From assembly GCA_029891345.1 (NCBI GenBank), contig CM057002.1, forward strand, positions 20,226,295-20,290,294: a stretch of 64,000 bases of DNA. Reading direction: 5' to 3'. This DNA comes from Dryococelus australis. Its lineage: Eukaryota > Arthropoda > Insecta > Phasmatodea > Phasmatidae. The position numbers were made by a program, and so were the translations under genes. The notes beneath the pieces are model-generated. The model was not told the DNA's origin, searched no databases, and saw only the letters and a program-made list of their open reading frames with translations. The first letter of the stretch is position 1. Every line of letters begins with the position of its first letter. Positions 34,905 through 44,898 of the stretch are shown piece by piece.

Positions 34905-35223
34905 GTTGTGATTTACCACCCGCCTTTTTCAGACAAAAATGACGGTATTTATGACGTTTCGATGATGTCACAACTGCCAAACTTTATTTCACCAAACGTA
35001 TTGAAAGCAGGTTGACAAAAATTTGATAGTGTGACGTAGGCTTAAGGAATTATATAATTCTTAATTACCACCCTTTTTATACCGATTAACCAATCGAGTA
35101 TCTATTGTATAATAAGATAACCTAACTTTTAAGCTAAACATGACGTTGCCACCTCGTAGGCCTGATCTAACGAATTGCCGGTTCATGTCACAGCAGTCGG
35201 TGAATCACGAGGTATAGGGGGGG

Positions 35224-35482
35224 GGGGCGCAGTGGTGTAGTGGTTAGACTACTCGACTGCCACCTAGGCGAACTGGACTCGATTCCTGGCGGGGTCGCTC
35301 CCGTATTTTCGCATGTGGGAATCGTGCCGGACGATGCCGCTGGTGGGCGGGTTTTCTCGGGGATCGCCCTTTCTCCCCCGCCCTTCATCTCGGTGATGCT
35401 CCAACCTTACCTTGCTTCACCCTCATCGGCTCTCAAGACCTCGATGTTAAGAGCCGCCCAAATATCTTTACTCACTCCCAAG
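35224..35482 (+). mobile_element. tRNA-derived SINE family S1, full-length
   Basis: The head GGCGCAGTGGTGTAGTGG (box A-like) and GACTCGATTCCTGG (box B-like) are followed by the complete S1 body: CATGTGGGAATCGTGCCGGA, GGCGGGTTTTCTCGGGGATC, GGCTCTCAAGACCTCGATGT, GCCGCCCAAATATCTTTACT. The best reference copy for the family here. It is preceded by a G run. Confidence 0.92.
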
Positions 35483-35797
35483 GTATAGGCTAAGCCACTG
35501 TATTGTCACTCGCATCCAGACAGGCATTGAACACGTGACATCCTGAATGAGAAGTTAGGTACAGTATGCTGCTTCATGGCCAAACTTGCTTCAACCAACA
35601 TATATGGCAGCGTTCTACAGCATACAAATTTCCTTCAACGTAAGAACGTAGACAGAATACATAGTCAAGTGTTAACACTTTGAAGGCTCGGTCTAACTAA
35701 ACAGCTTCAAATATAACGCCCATAAAAAACTGAACGAATTATACATACTTTAAAATGGTAGGTCTTCTGTCCCTCACCCTAAAGAAAGACTACTATA
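35483..35797. other. No gene seen
   Basis: Unique AT-rich sequence between the SINE and a family B MITE. Confidence 0.5.
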
Positions 35798-35877
35798 GTC
35801 TATTCGTCGTTGTTCACACTTTTTAAATCAAACATTTGAAAATCCCACCGTATGACGTGTTTGGTTGTTTCCTAGTA

Positions 35878-36590
35878 CGGGATGTTGCAAAATTGCAAGA
35901 AAATACGTCGGGGAAACATTCCTCACATTTAGAGGTTGAAAAATGTTGTATGAAAATAGATCCGCAAACGTTTCGTTTCTTTACTACATCACGTTATACA
36001 TAACATACATTGTATGGCCCGCAGGCTGGATCATGTTACTGTGGAATGCCATCGCAACGTTAGTTTGCATGATACGCGACACCTCACACTACGAGACTAC
36101 ACCTAGAACAGTAGGAACTGCACAGGAAGTAGTTACACATGTGTGGAAGCTTATCGTCAGTACTAGAGGACATGTTCGAAATGTCCTCCATCAGCACGAA
36201 CCCGCAGTTGCATGGACACTCGGATGCGTTGACGAATCCCTAGAAAATTTCTTATTGCTTCGCAACCCGCCTCAATACTTTTACGGAGGGTGCCGGCATC
36301 GTCCACTGGGGCTGCATCCACAAGTGCCTTTATATGTCCCCGGAAATAACAGTCTAGTGGATTCAAATCAGGACTCCTCGGAGGTTGTTATGTGGCTGCC
36401 AGTTAGAGCTGCGATGGCATTCCACAGTAACATGATACAGCCCGCGGACTATACACTGTATGTTATGTATTATGTACGATAGTAAATAAACGAAGCGTTT
36501 GCGGATCTATGTTCATATAACATTTTTTAATCCTCTAAATGCGAGGAATGTTTCCCCCTAAGTATTTTCATGGAATTTGGCAACATCCTG
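35878..36590. mobile_element. Mariner-type element with inverted ends, TA duplicated
   Basis: The left end CGGGATGTTGCAAAATTGCA and the right end (inverted CAGGATGTTGCCAAATTCCA) are extended inverted repeats. They continue through GGGGAAACATTCCTC and AAAAATGTT.TATGAA to ATAGATCCGCAAACG, roughly 80 bp or more per arm. TA flanks both sides (35876-35877, 36591-36592) and interrupts a family B MITE at exactly one TA. It encloses the C-terminal part of a transposase on the minus strand. Total 713 bp, so it is an internally shortened, non-autonomous copy. A solo arm of the same family is at 29222-29311. Confidence 0.9.
36163..36399 (-). pseudogene. Mariner/Tc1-type transposase C-terminal remnant
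   Basis: The minus-strand frame reads RSPDLNPLDCYFRGHIKALV, then DAAPVDDAGTLRKSIEAGCE, and ends GGHFEHVL followed by a stop. The SPDLNPxD..xxG..K motif holds the last catalytic acidic residue of the DDE/D domain of IS630-Tc1-mariner transposases. The closing GGHFEHxL is typical of the insect family whose proteins end in this way. Only about 75 residues of an expected 300 or more remain, so it cannot catalyse transposition. The longer frame on the opposite strand (35943-36482) is a shadow of this and of the inverted repeats. Confidence 0.82.
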
Positions 36591-36933
36591 TATATCAAGC
36601 ATCACAAGCGTTTTATAATTATGTTAACATAAAAATACCCTATTTTCGATTAAATTAAACATGGACTTATATTTTATCTATAAATGGTTATATCTAATTT
36701 ATAATTAATGTTAATAAAACCAGAGACAAACTAAGTATGTGGCCAGTGCCTTGTTATAAATAGTTTTTATGCAAAATACTATTACGCTGAGTGCGCCCGA
36801 AAGCAGTGCGTTATCCCTTTGAAGTAATATAGCAGACTGGGTTAAGACTTTGTTTGCATGAGGCGGAGGAATATCTTGGAAGTACAACTTTAGCACGGCT
36901 TCAGAAAAGTTGGAAGTAACCGTGAATTGACTA

Positions 36934-37429
36934 TATACTAAGTTGAAAATTTCACTACGCATTTTACTCGCATAAATGTACGGAAGGAAAATCTATCTAC
37001 GATTCGTGCTTTCTCAATGTGTGTTTAAATTATTTGGTTGAGTTTTCGAACAACTTAGAGTGCTGGCTGCACATGGTTTGGAGTACGCTAAAATCAGGAT
37101 CTCCCATCGTCTATAGCCTTACTGCGCATGACCTTGCGCCGCCAACACACAAACGGTAAAAAAAAAAAACATTATCTTCCATTTTTCCTAGTTCCAGAAC
37201 CTTAAAGAGAAATAATCGAAGTCATTAAATAGTCATAATTTAATATAGGAGGTTACTGGACGAAAGGGAAGTTCGTAGAAGTGGTGGGAAACCAAGTTTG
37301 CGAAAGTTGGCAAGGGGCTGGAGAAGATAGGGGGCGAGCGCCACGTCCTGAATGCAAAAGCAAACCGTAGAGTGTGATTAAATGGGGGAAATACCTCTCT
37401 TTCTTCCCAGCAAAGAGTTACACCTGGTT
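36934..37429. other. No gene seen
   Basis: Unique sequence with short frames and an A run near 37160. Confidence 0.5.
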
Positions 37430-37437
37430 ACACCTAC

Positions 37438-37796
37438 CATAGACTAAAGATGAGTAGACCGCTTCTTTGTCTTCTGCGCGTGTACTCACTATTGACGTAC
37501 CCCAAAATAACACAATTGTCTAAGTCACATGGTCAACACTGATGAATGTGTTTGTTTATATCTCAATTTTAAAATGACAAGCACTGTTTGAGTGTAATCA
37601 AAAAGCATTACAAATTTATTAGAGGAAGTTTATAAAGACATCTTTAAAGCACTTGTTTACTAAACAGTGTTCTAACCTCAAACCTAATCCATGCCATTTT
37701 TGCTAGACGTGTTGGCAGAAAAGCAGTTCAATGTTGGGACACGGAGATTGGTTGTGCGCAGCCAGCGAGATCGGTCCACCTCATATTTAGTCTATG
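37438..37796. mobile_element. Family C element, copy 1, perfect 8-bp duplication
   Basis: Begins CATAGACTAAAGATGAGTAG and ends (inverted) CATAGACTAAATATGAGGTG. ACACCTAC lies directly outside both ends (37430-37437 and 37797-37804). Copy 2 at 41853-42230 also has a perfect 8-bp duplication. The CA start, 8-bp duplication and inner AAATATGAGGTGGACCG, which resembles the end of the Drosophila P element (ATAAGGTGGTCCCG), suggest a P-element-like family. hAT is the alternative. 359 bp, non-autonomous. Confidence 0.9.
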
Positions 37797-37804
37797 ACAC
37801 CTAC

Positions 37805-38279
37805 GCACCAGGGAAGAAATCATCTACACTATGATGAGCACAGCATGTGTTAGACTGGAGGCATGTATCGTGTTGCTACTACGATAAAGTTGGAACTACT
37901 CTATTAAGCTTCAGGGAAACATCCACTAGGGTTACTAATAGAAAAAATGAAAATGTAATTCAAGCGACCACGCACCAAATGACGGGACAGACACTTCACT
38001 AAACACACTTTTGTTGCCAAGAGCTCTGTTAATGCCCTAATTGACTAGATTGGCACTACATGAATATTTTTTAACTTGAAACAACAAAAGGCGATAATAG
38101 TTCATTTCTAACGTGATCAGATGAGCTATTTTTAATCTTTACACAAACCAGAACAATTCCAAAAATCACAACATTAATGGTGCTGTGAGTTTTATTTTTA
38201 AACCCGGTATTTAATTCCCGCATTTAGAATTTCTGCAGTATGCTCCCTGTATTTATAATAATCATATAAAAACTGGTTT
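37805..38279. other. No gene seen
   Basis: AT-rich unique sequence. Confidence 0.5.
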
Positions 38280-38745
38280 GTTCGTCTTTTGTTTTGTCTC
38301 TTTGCTGCAACTGCCATAGCGTTATCCCCCTTTTCGTGCCTTGGTGTCGTCTTGTACTTCATCTGTAGTTTCTTCCACTACAACCGTGATAACTGTATCC
38401 CAGAAGAATTTTGTACCATCTTATATGGCCACTCAGGTTTTATCTTCACTCCAGAATATGTTTTCCCAATGTATTTCCATATTTTTTTATCTTTGCTTTG
38501 ACCTAGAACATCCTCATTTGTCGCTTGATCGACCGACTGCATCTTCAGCATTCGTCGGCAGCACCACACTTCGAATGCTTATATTTTCTGTAAAACCTCG
38601 CTGGCGAACATCTACGCTTCACGCCCATATGACGCTTTACATCGTACTTGTACGTTTCCAGAAATTTCGTCCCGCATCTAGGACAACGTCACAGACGAGT
38701 GACCTGACAGACCTGATAATTTGCGAATTTATTTGGGGGTAATGT
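38280..38745 (-). pseudogene. LINE ORF2 C-terminal fragment
   Basis: The minus strand contains AFEVWCCRRMLKMQSVDQAT followed by NEDVL. The motif F-E-x-W-C-x-R-R-M-L-K ... D..TNE.VL is the conserved region after the reverse transcriptase domain of many non-LTR retrotransposons. One stop (TAA, codon before AFEVWC) interrupts the frame upstream, and the sequence after GQSKDKKIWKYIGKTYSG is no longer recognisable. A decayed fragment, without a detectable poly-A end. Confidence 0.7.
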
Positions 38746-39229
38746 AGACCTTAGATATTTGTACGTTTGCGTTGGTCTGCGACTTAATCTGTCGAAACTC
38801 CATAGACACTCAATTACCGCACAAATATCATATTGTAACAATGGATATAACAACACAGAAATGCTCGTATTTTCGCTTAATTATTCGATTTAACACGTCA
38901 AACAGAATAAATTGGGAATAAAGACTCGTAACAGAACTCGCACATCACAATCCTCCCCACAGTAAAATACAATCCGCGCATTACTACATATGCCGGACAA
39001 CTAACCTACTGTAACGTCTACACATCCATAGCAGACAGGTGACTGTCGATTCGCATTTGTTTTGGTTTTGTTTTATTGCATCCGTAAGATCTTTTTTCAA
39101 TGCATAGCTGTACAAAGATATTGGATAAGCCAGTTACAGTACCCAAAGTGTTACGTTAGACCCTCGTGTAGTCGATTCCAGTACCGATAGGTACTCTCGC
39201 CACGACACAAGGATGATACACGTGAAAGG
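38746..39229. other. No gene seen
   Basis: Between two LINE fragments. Nothing recognised. Confidence 0.45.
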
Positions 39230-40155
39230 GTGTATAATTGTTTACTTAGGTCTTGTCTCCTTTCTTGAACAATGGTGTTACCATAGCCCAGTTGGGTCTG
39301 TCTGGAAACAATCCTATATTGAAGATATCATTACAAATATGGCTTAATGGAACACTGAATTCAAAAGCGCATTGCTTTAATAACCTACAGCTAATGCCAT
39401 CATAGCTGCTAGATAATTTTGGTTACAAAGAATTGATTGTTTTCTCCACTTCTTTTGAAGTTGTATTTGTAAGAGATATAGCAGGGTAATCTGTACCCTG
39501 TAGCGTAGTAATGTGGTTTATATCTTGTTTAATGTTTTGTTTAATCATGTTTTCTACGACAGTTAAGTAGTATGAGTTAAATGTATCTGCGACTAATTCA
39601 GGGTCTGAGGATATGCAGTCATTTACTTTTAGCTTTACAACTGGACATTGCTATGTTGTTCTTCCTGTTGTGTTTTTTACAATAGTCCATGTAATTTTTA
39701 TTTAGTTTTAAGAATTCTTAACGAGGTTGCAGAAAAAAATCCTTTTTTGCAGATTATATGATCTTACTCAAAATTTTGCAGTATTTCCTTAAGTGATTCT
39801 TTGTGTTAGGGTCGCTGCTGGTTCTGGCGGCCTTGTGTAGTTTTCTTTTGTTTTCGCAGGAAATTTTTATTCCTTTGGTGAGCCATAAATTTTTCTTTGG
39901 ATTTGTATTACTGTGGGTCAGTCGGGATGGGAATTTTTTTTCATAATAATGGAGAACTTGGTTAAGAAAAGAGTCAAATTTTTCATGTGCTTCGGTACAA
40001 GTATACAAGTTTGAACATTGCTCCCTGCTGAGCTCACTTTTGAATCGTAAGACATTTTCCAACGAAAAATTTTGTATTTTCTTATACGAAATGCTTTTGG
40101 ATGGCATTTTTATGGAAGGCATAGCTAATATTTGTGCGTCATGATCTGATATGCT
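39230..40155 (-). pseudogene. LINE fragment: end of endonuclease to start of RT
   Basis: The minus strand reads SISDHDAQILAMPSIKMPSK (the SDHDAQ motif closes the apurinic endonuclease domain in Jockey/CR1-type LINEs). It continues through a linker (LTKGIKISCENKRKLHKAAR) to SSSYDGISCRLLKQCAFEFS, NIGLFPDRPNWAMVTPLFKK and GDKT, which are the first blocks of the reverse transcriptase. Stops are present (for example after KTINSL and after KKGDKT), so it is dead. The catalytic YADD part is missing. It may belong to the same insertion as 38280-38745, with the middle lost, but the two pieces are not contiguous. Confidence 0.85.
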
Positions 40156-40483
40156 ATTTACTTACTACAGCTTTACAGAACTGTACAACATGGCGCTCGA
40201 CGAAAACAAAGCGACAGAACTCCTCATATTTCATCTATTTTATTTTCTACATTCTTGTTAATTTATCATCACGCCCCCGTAAATATAGAACAAGTAAGCC
40301 ATGCAAAAGCCATCATATAAATTCATTTCGTGGGTCTACCACGCCTCCTTCGGGAAAGCCGCTATTCTTAACTATCACCTTGATACCTCCTGGAGGACAC
40401 CTAGCCAATAGTAAACGAGCAACAAAATGCAGTCTGGAAGTCGCGAAGAAAACGTAGTGTTGGTAGTTTTACGAATATATCTG
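40156..40483. other. No gene seen
   Basis: Short stretch upstream of the LINE fragment. The plus-strand frame at 40134-40457 overlaps the LINE and is unconvincing. Confidence 0.45.
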
Positions 40484-40690
40484 CACTGAGAAAAAAAAAA
40501 TGGTTGTAGGAACCATCTACACTGTTAAAATATGGACAGCCATATGACGGGTTGATAGTACCATCTAAATATTGTTAACATAGCTAGTAATATTAACAGA
40601 ATTGTTTCTTGTATCCTTCCTGTGACTGTATTTGCTACTGTACATTTGGTTGCTACAGTATACCACTGTGTTCCTACTACAGAACAGGTA

Positions 40691-41108
40691 AAGGCTGTTC
40701 ACGATAAACTGAGCACTTGGAAATCAACCAAAAAAAAAAAAATTCATTGGCGTTGCCTGCATATATTTTAACGGGCGCACTGATTGGCATGCGCCCAGTA
40801 AAGTTGGTAACGAAGGATTGAAAGTAGTTCATCATTATGTCGAATAAAAAGTGTTAGGTAACCATTTGTAATAACTTAAATTATTTATTTCCCTTTCCGC
40901 ATTTCCAACGCACAGAAATGTAAAAATGAGCAGATTGTCAAAATATTTACTTTCCTAATAATTTGTAATTTTCATCTCACTGACGCGTGAATAAAGTGTT
41001 CAGGCCCATGGCAATGTTAATTTTTCATACGGCGGAATTATACACAATATGCATACAAGTATATCTTAAGCAGGGCTTTCAAAAGTGCTCATTTTACCGT
41101 GAACAGCT
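40691..41108. mobile_element. Family A MITE in the family D element, first
   Basis: Begins AAGGCTGTTCACGATAAACT after TA and ends TTTACCGTGAACAGCT before TA. It has the complete family interior, including TTAGGTAACCATTTGTAATA and GGCCCATGGCAATGTTAATT. Confidence 0.93.
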
Positions 41109-41409
41109 TACCTCCAACAGAACAAAGTCAACAATATTTGGATTTTCCCAACAGCAATCAGATTTGTAATAACGTAACAGAAAGTTCTTGTTACTAGTAC
41201 TGAACAGTTCTGCAATCGGGTTTGATGGCAACAGAAGCAGAAAATTCCATTAGGCTATTACAGCACTGATTGTTGTGAGAACAATGCAAATATTGTTGAA
41301 GTTGTTTAGTTGTAGTTGGAACACAGTGCTTTGATGCGGCAACCAAATGTGCAGTAGCAAATACAACCACAGAAACCTTTCTGTTTGTATTACTCATGTC
41401 AACAATATA

Positions 41410-41829
41410 GGCTGCCCACGGTAAAACGAGAACTTTGAAAGTCCTGCTTGTGATCTACTTGTATGCACGTTACGTAACCTGCTGCCTTTGTTCAATTATC
41501 ATTGCCATGGGCCTCTTCACTTTATTCACGCGTCGGTCAAGTAGAATTGTCAAATTTATAGGAAAGTAAATATGATAAAAATCTGCTCGTTTTTACACTT
41601 CGATGCAAAAAAATAATAATACAGAAAGCGAAGGAAATAATTTAAGTTAGCACAAATGGTTACCTAACACTTTTTATTGTACGTCAAGATATGGAACTGT
41701 TTCCCATCCAGCGTTACCAACTTTACTCGGCAAATGTCACTCAGTGCGCCCATGAAAATATGTGTGTCCACGGGCAGTGACTTTTTTCTAAAGTTAATTT
41801 CAAAAGTGCTCACTTTATTGTGAACAGCT
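41410..41829. mobile_element. Family A MITE in the family D element, second
   Basis: Begins GGCTGCCCACGGTAAAACGA after TA and ends CTTTATTGTGAACAGCT. It is in the opposite orientation to the first copy: its interior starts with the TGTATGCACG part and ends with the CCAACTTTACTCGGC part. Confidence 0.92.
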
Positions 41830-41852
41830 CACGTGGCTGTCCCTATTTTAAT

Positions 41853-42230
41853 AATAGACTAAATATGAGAGAGACCGCTTTTTCGTCTTCTGCGCATGTA
41901 CCCAACTTTGACCTACCTCAATCCTACACAACTGTCAAAGTCACATTTATGAACGTGTTTGTTTACATCTTAATTTTTAAACGACAAGCACTATTATGTT
42001 ATTAAAATACTTTTGCCAGTTTGAATTTAAACAAAAAGCATTACAAATTGATTAGAGGAAATATAAAAACATCTCAAAAGCACTTGTTTACTACACAGTG
42101 TTCTAACCTCAAACCCAATCGACGCCATTTTTGCTAGGCGTGTAGACAAAAAAAAACAGTGCAATGTCGGGACACGGTAGATTGGTTGGGCGCAGCCAGC
42201 GATATCGGTCTACCTCATCTTTAGTCTATG
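41853..42230. mobile_element. Family C element, copy 2, perfect 8-bp duplication
   Basis: Begins AATAGACTAAATATGAGAGA and ends (inverted) CATAGACTAAAGATGAGGTA. ATTTTAAT flanks both sides exactly (41845-41852 and 42231-42238). The interior is collinear with 37438-37796 (CAAAAAGCATTACAAATT, GTTCTAACCTCAAACCCAAT). Confidence 0.93.
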
Positions 42231-42286
42231 ATTTTAATAGTCTAGGAAAATGATTCCCACGACCATATGTTTTTTTTTTCTCAGTG

Positions 42287-42718
42287 TTGATAACTTTTTT
42301 TTCACCAGAGCTTTCTCCGTAATTTTGCGGGGACTTTGGTTTTAAACGGTGTATCGCAGCTGGCCGAAGAAGAGGCGCTGGCACCAGGTGGCGCCTGAGC
42401 GTTAGGAAGCCACCACGCGTCGTAAAACTGCTCGAGACTGTCCTGTTGCGCGATCCCTATTACAAACAGCCGCGTTCGCCTCGCTAATGCGATACGGCGT
42501 TTTTTTTTTTTCCCCCCCCTCGGCCGTAAAAGTCGTTCCCACGTTTTATTTCCGCGCACGTGACGCCGAAAATGAGGCCGCGGGAGGGGGTGTGGGGACG
42601 GCCCTTCAGAAGAGGAGCCGTGGTTAAGGGTATTACACGAAAATAAAATCATTGTTTCAAATTTGTGCCAGGTACCGTTGAACTTCGGATGTGCCTTCGA
42701 TAGACGATACTTAACGGG
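42287..42718. other. GC-rich stretch with a long minus-strand frame
   Basis: The minus strand is open for 153 codons (42302-42763), rich in Arg, Pro and Lys with a GC-biased composition. A frame this long in GC-rich DNA is expected by chance more often than in the AT-rich surroundings, its 5' end runs into the next repeat, and I recognise no domain. I do not call it a gene. Confidence 0.35.
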
Positions 42719-42926
42719 CCTATCTACTAAGCCGGCAGCCGCGAACTTCAAATGGGGTATCAATGTTAAACGAAATTCCTTCTCATGGCGCCAATTTTAA
42801 AGATAACTATTTTAAACAAAAAGTATTCTACGTGAAATTTCTTAAGGGATACCACGTTTATTTAATGTGTTATTTTTATAAAATGTAAATATTAAATTTA
42901 CATATAACGAAAAAAAAGATGGATAG

Positions 42927-42969
<43 letters not shown>

Positions 42970-43083
42970 CGTCAACGTGTTTTCTGTTTGAAATAGTTAT
43001 CTTTAAAATTGGCGCAATGAGAAGGAATTTCGTTTAACATAGATATCTCATTTGAAGTTCGCGATTGCCGGCTTCGTAGGCAG
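42719..43083. repeat. Inverted repeat with a (TA)n centre
   Basis: The left arm (to about 42830) contains GCGAACTTCAAATG, TAAACGAAATTCCTTCTCAT and CCAATTTTAAAGATAACTAT. The right arm, read inverted, contains the same strings. The arms are about 110 bases with few mismatches, and the loop holds a (TA)n run at 42929-42968. Likely a MITE with long terminal repeats, non-coding. Confidence 0.88.
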
Positions 43084-43107
43084 TCCAGTTAAATCAATTT
43101 TGCTATT

Positions 43108-43341
43108 GGCTATTCACGATAAAGTGAGCACCTTTTAAGGCCCTTCCGAAAGACATTAACCTGTAATAAATATATCGTATTGCAGACTCAGGCATTACAT
43201 TTTGGTGGAGGTAAAATGTATACACTGTGTTTATTGGTCGCATTGCAATGTTATTAGTAAAAATCAGCAGGAAGATGGAAATTGGATGAAAGGAAAAATT
43301 TATAAGGGCCTTAAAAAGTGCTCACTTTACCGTGAACAGCC
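43108..43341. mobile_element. Short relative of family A (A'), 234 bp
   Basis: The ends GGCTATTCACGATAAAGTGA and (inverted) GGCTGTTCACGGTAAAGTGA are those of family A, but the interior is different (AACCTGTAATAAATATATCG, TTATTGGTCGCATTGCAATG). TA follows the right end. The left start at 62508 begins a second element of this type. Confidence 0.85.
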
Positions 43342-43908
43342 TATATCAACTTTAAAATATAAGTGTGTATTGAATTAACATGATTTTAGGTATTACACAT
43401 TTTGGTTCGGCACTATGATCTAAAATATAACTTAATTATTTATCCATTATTGTAATAGGTTTTGGATGGAGATTGTTTTTTATTGGGTGCCAATGTTACA
43501 CTCTGTGTGGGAAAACTTTGACTGCACATGAAAACACACAAGATTCAAGTGTTGCTAGTCAATGTAGCCACATCAGGTGGTTTCAATAACCGTCAAAATT
43601 GCAAAAATTATGCAGTCAAATTTATTTAAGATATTAATGTTGTCATCAGTGGAATTTTTCTTTTTTTCCATTTAAAATGTACTTAATAAAATAAGGTCAA
43701 AATATGAGTGCACTACAAACATTCGAAGAAGTCCTGCCATATTTGTTTAATTTTTGGTCAGAGTTAACCAAATAGTCAAAGTTGCCCCCATTTGACGGTA
43801 CGCCATTGTAGAAATATGTCGGCAAGGAAGAAACTGAGGAATCACTTCTAAAAACATACATTTTGCCTGAAGACGGGGACAGGCGCAAGTTTGCAAAACG
43901 TCGCTGTA
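43342..43908. other. No gene seen
   Basis: AT-rich unique sequence. Confidence 0.5.
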
Positions 43909-44259
43909 GGCTGTTCACGGTAAAGCGAGCACTTTTGAAACCCCTTCTTAAGATCTGCTTGTATGCACGCTGCGTATTCTTCCGCCTTGTGTAAAATTAA
44001 TATTCCCACGGGCCTCATAACTTTATTCATGAGTCTTACGGTAAAGTGGAACTCTCAAACTATTACAAAAGTAAACGGTTTACAAATCTGCTCATTGTTA
44101 CTCTTCGACGTATAAAGAAAAAACAGAAAAAGAACGAAATAATTTAAGTTATCATAAATGGTTGCCTAAAACTTTTTATTCGAGGTTAATATATGGAACT
44201 AATTTCCCTCTATCGTTATCAATTTTACTCTGCGCATGTCACTCAGTGCGCCCGTTAAA

Positions 44260-44331
<72 letters not shown>

Positions 44332-44392
44332 TTAGGGGCAGTGGCATTTTGCTAAGGTTGATTTCAAAAGTGCTCACTTTATCATTACAGTC
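43909..44392. mobile_element. Family A MITE with (TA)n expansion
   Basis: Begins GGCTGTTCACGGTAAAGCGA, has the family interior and ends GTGCTCACTTTATCATTACA. A (TA)n run at about 44261-44329 sits where other copies have the short ATATATGCAGG part, so a short TATATA in the element has expanded. Confidence 0.9.
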
Positions 44393-44898
44393 TTTACTGG
44401 TTCGCTAAGAGAATTGGGCACGTTTTTCTGTACTCTCTTCTTTGTGTTATGTCTTGAGCTTACGTATTTGTCTCCCCTCTGTGTTCGTCTCCATTGTCTT
44501 GTGTCGGGCATATAGAGTTTATATGCCTGTGTTAATACAAAGTGTATATAAATTGTACCGACAAACTTCAGAAGCAGGTTTATCATGAAACAAAGTACTC
44601 CGAGATATTTACAGATATCAATAAGGTGCCGTTATCAAATACAGAATAGACCCGATTGAAATTCTTGATAAAGGCAATAGAAAAATAAACTCAAACCAGA
44701 ATTATTTTTTTTTATAAAAGTTTGTTTTCTTCAGTTAACCAAGTATCAGAAATTTTTTTTCTAAGTAGTCAATTAATTCAAGATAAATAAAAACGTTAGA
44801 TACTTACACCCATCATTTAATCCCCTTTATTTAGTTTTAATGAATACGCTGGCGAGAGTTCCGAAACTTCAAACTAGCTTACGAACTAAATATGTATA
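44393..44898. other. No gene seen
   Basis: Minus-strand frame at 44374-44586 without a recognised protein. AT-rich. Confidence 0.45.

Larger units (their letters stand above)
29924..35036. mobile_element. Family E MITE carrying Polinton-like fossil 2
   Basis: The outer ends are inverted copies: GTCTCACACTGTCAAATTTT on the left and, inverted, CGTCACACTATCAAATTTTT on the right. Removing the Polinton-like element at 30175-34904 and one target copy leaves about 370 bp, a normal MITE size. The left part contains a 17-base-arm hairpin at about 29939-29990 (ATTTTTGTCTTCAAAT paired with ATTTGAAGACGAAAAAT) and a second TCACACTGTCCAATTTTT motif near 30050. Confidence 0.72.
35798..36931. mobile_element. 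Family B MITE (minus) split by a mariner-type element
   Basis: The left outer end is GTCTATTCGTCG, and the right end (inverted) is GTCAATTCACGGTTACTTCC, with TA at 35796-35797 and 36932-36933. The two MITE parts align with the copy at 11680-12106 read in reverse, and meet at a TA that is duplicated around 35878-36590. Without the insertion it is about 420 bp, the normal family size. Confidence 0.9.
40484..42286. mobile_element. Family D TIR element with three nested insertions
   Basis: The left end CACTGAGAAAAAAAAAATGG and the right end, inverted CACTGAGAAAAAAAAACATA, continue to GTTGTAGGAA/GTCGTGGGAA, so at least 28 bases are repeated. Inside are two family A MITEs (40691-41108, 41410-41829) and one family C element (41853-42230). 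Subtracting these leaves about 580 bp, close to the other family D copies. The family D interior here (40515-40690, 41110-41405) is not the same as copies 1 and 2. Confidence 0.82.

Noticed and set aside
35943-36482. A 179-codon plus-strand frame
   Set aside because: It lies wholly inside the mariner-type element, its two ends are the inverted terminal repeats, and the recognisable transposase remnant is on the other strand.
38341-38742. A 133-codon plus-strand frame
   Set aside because: Antisense to the LINE fragment, which has the recognised motif.
42302-42763. A 153-codon minus-strand frame
   Set aside because: GC-rich, low information and overlapping an inverted repeat. No domain recognised.
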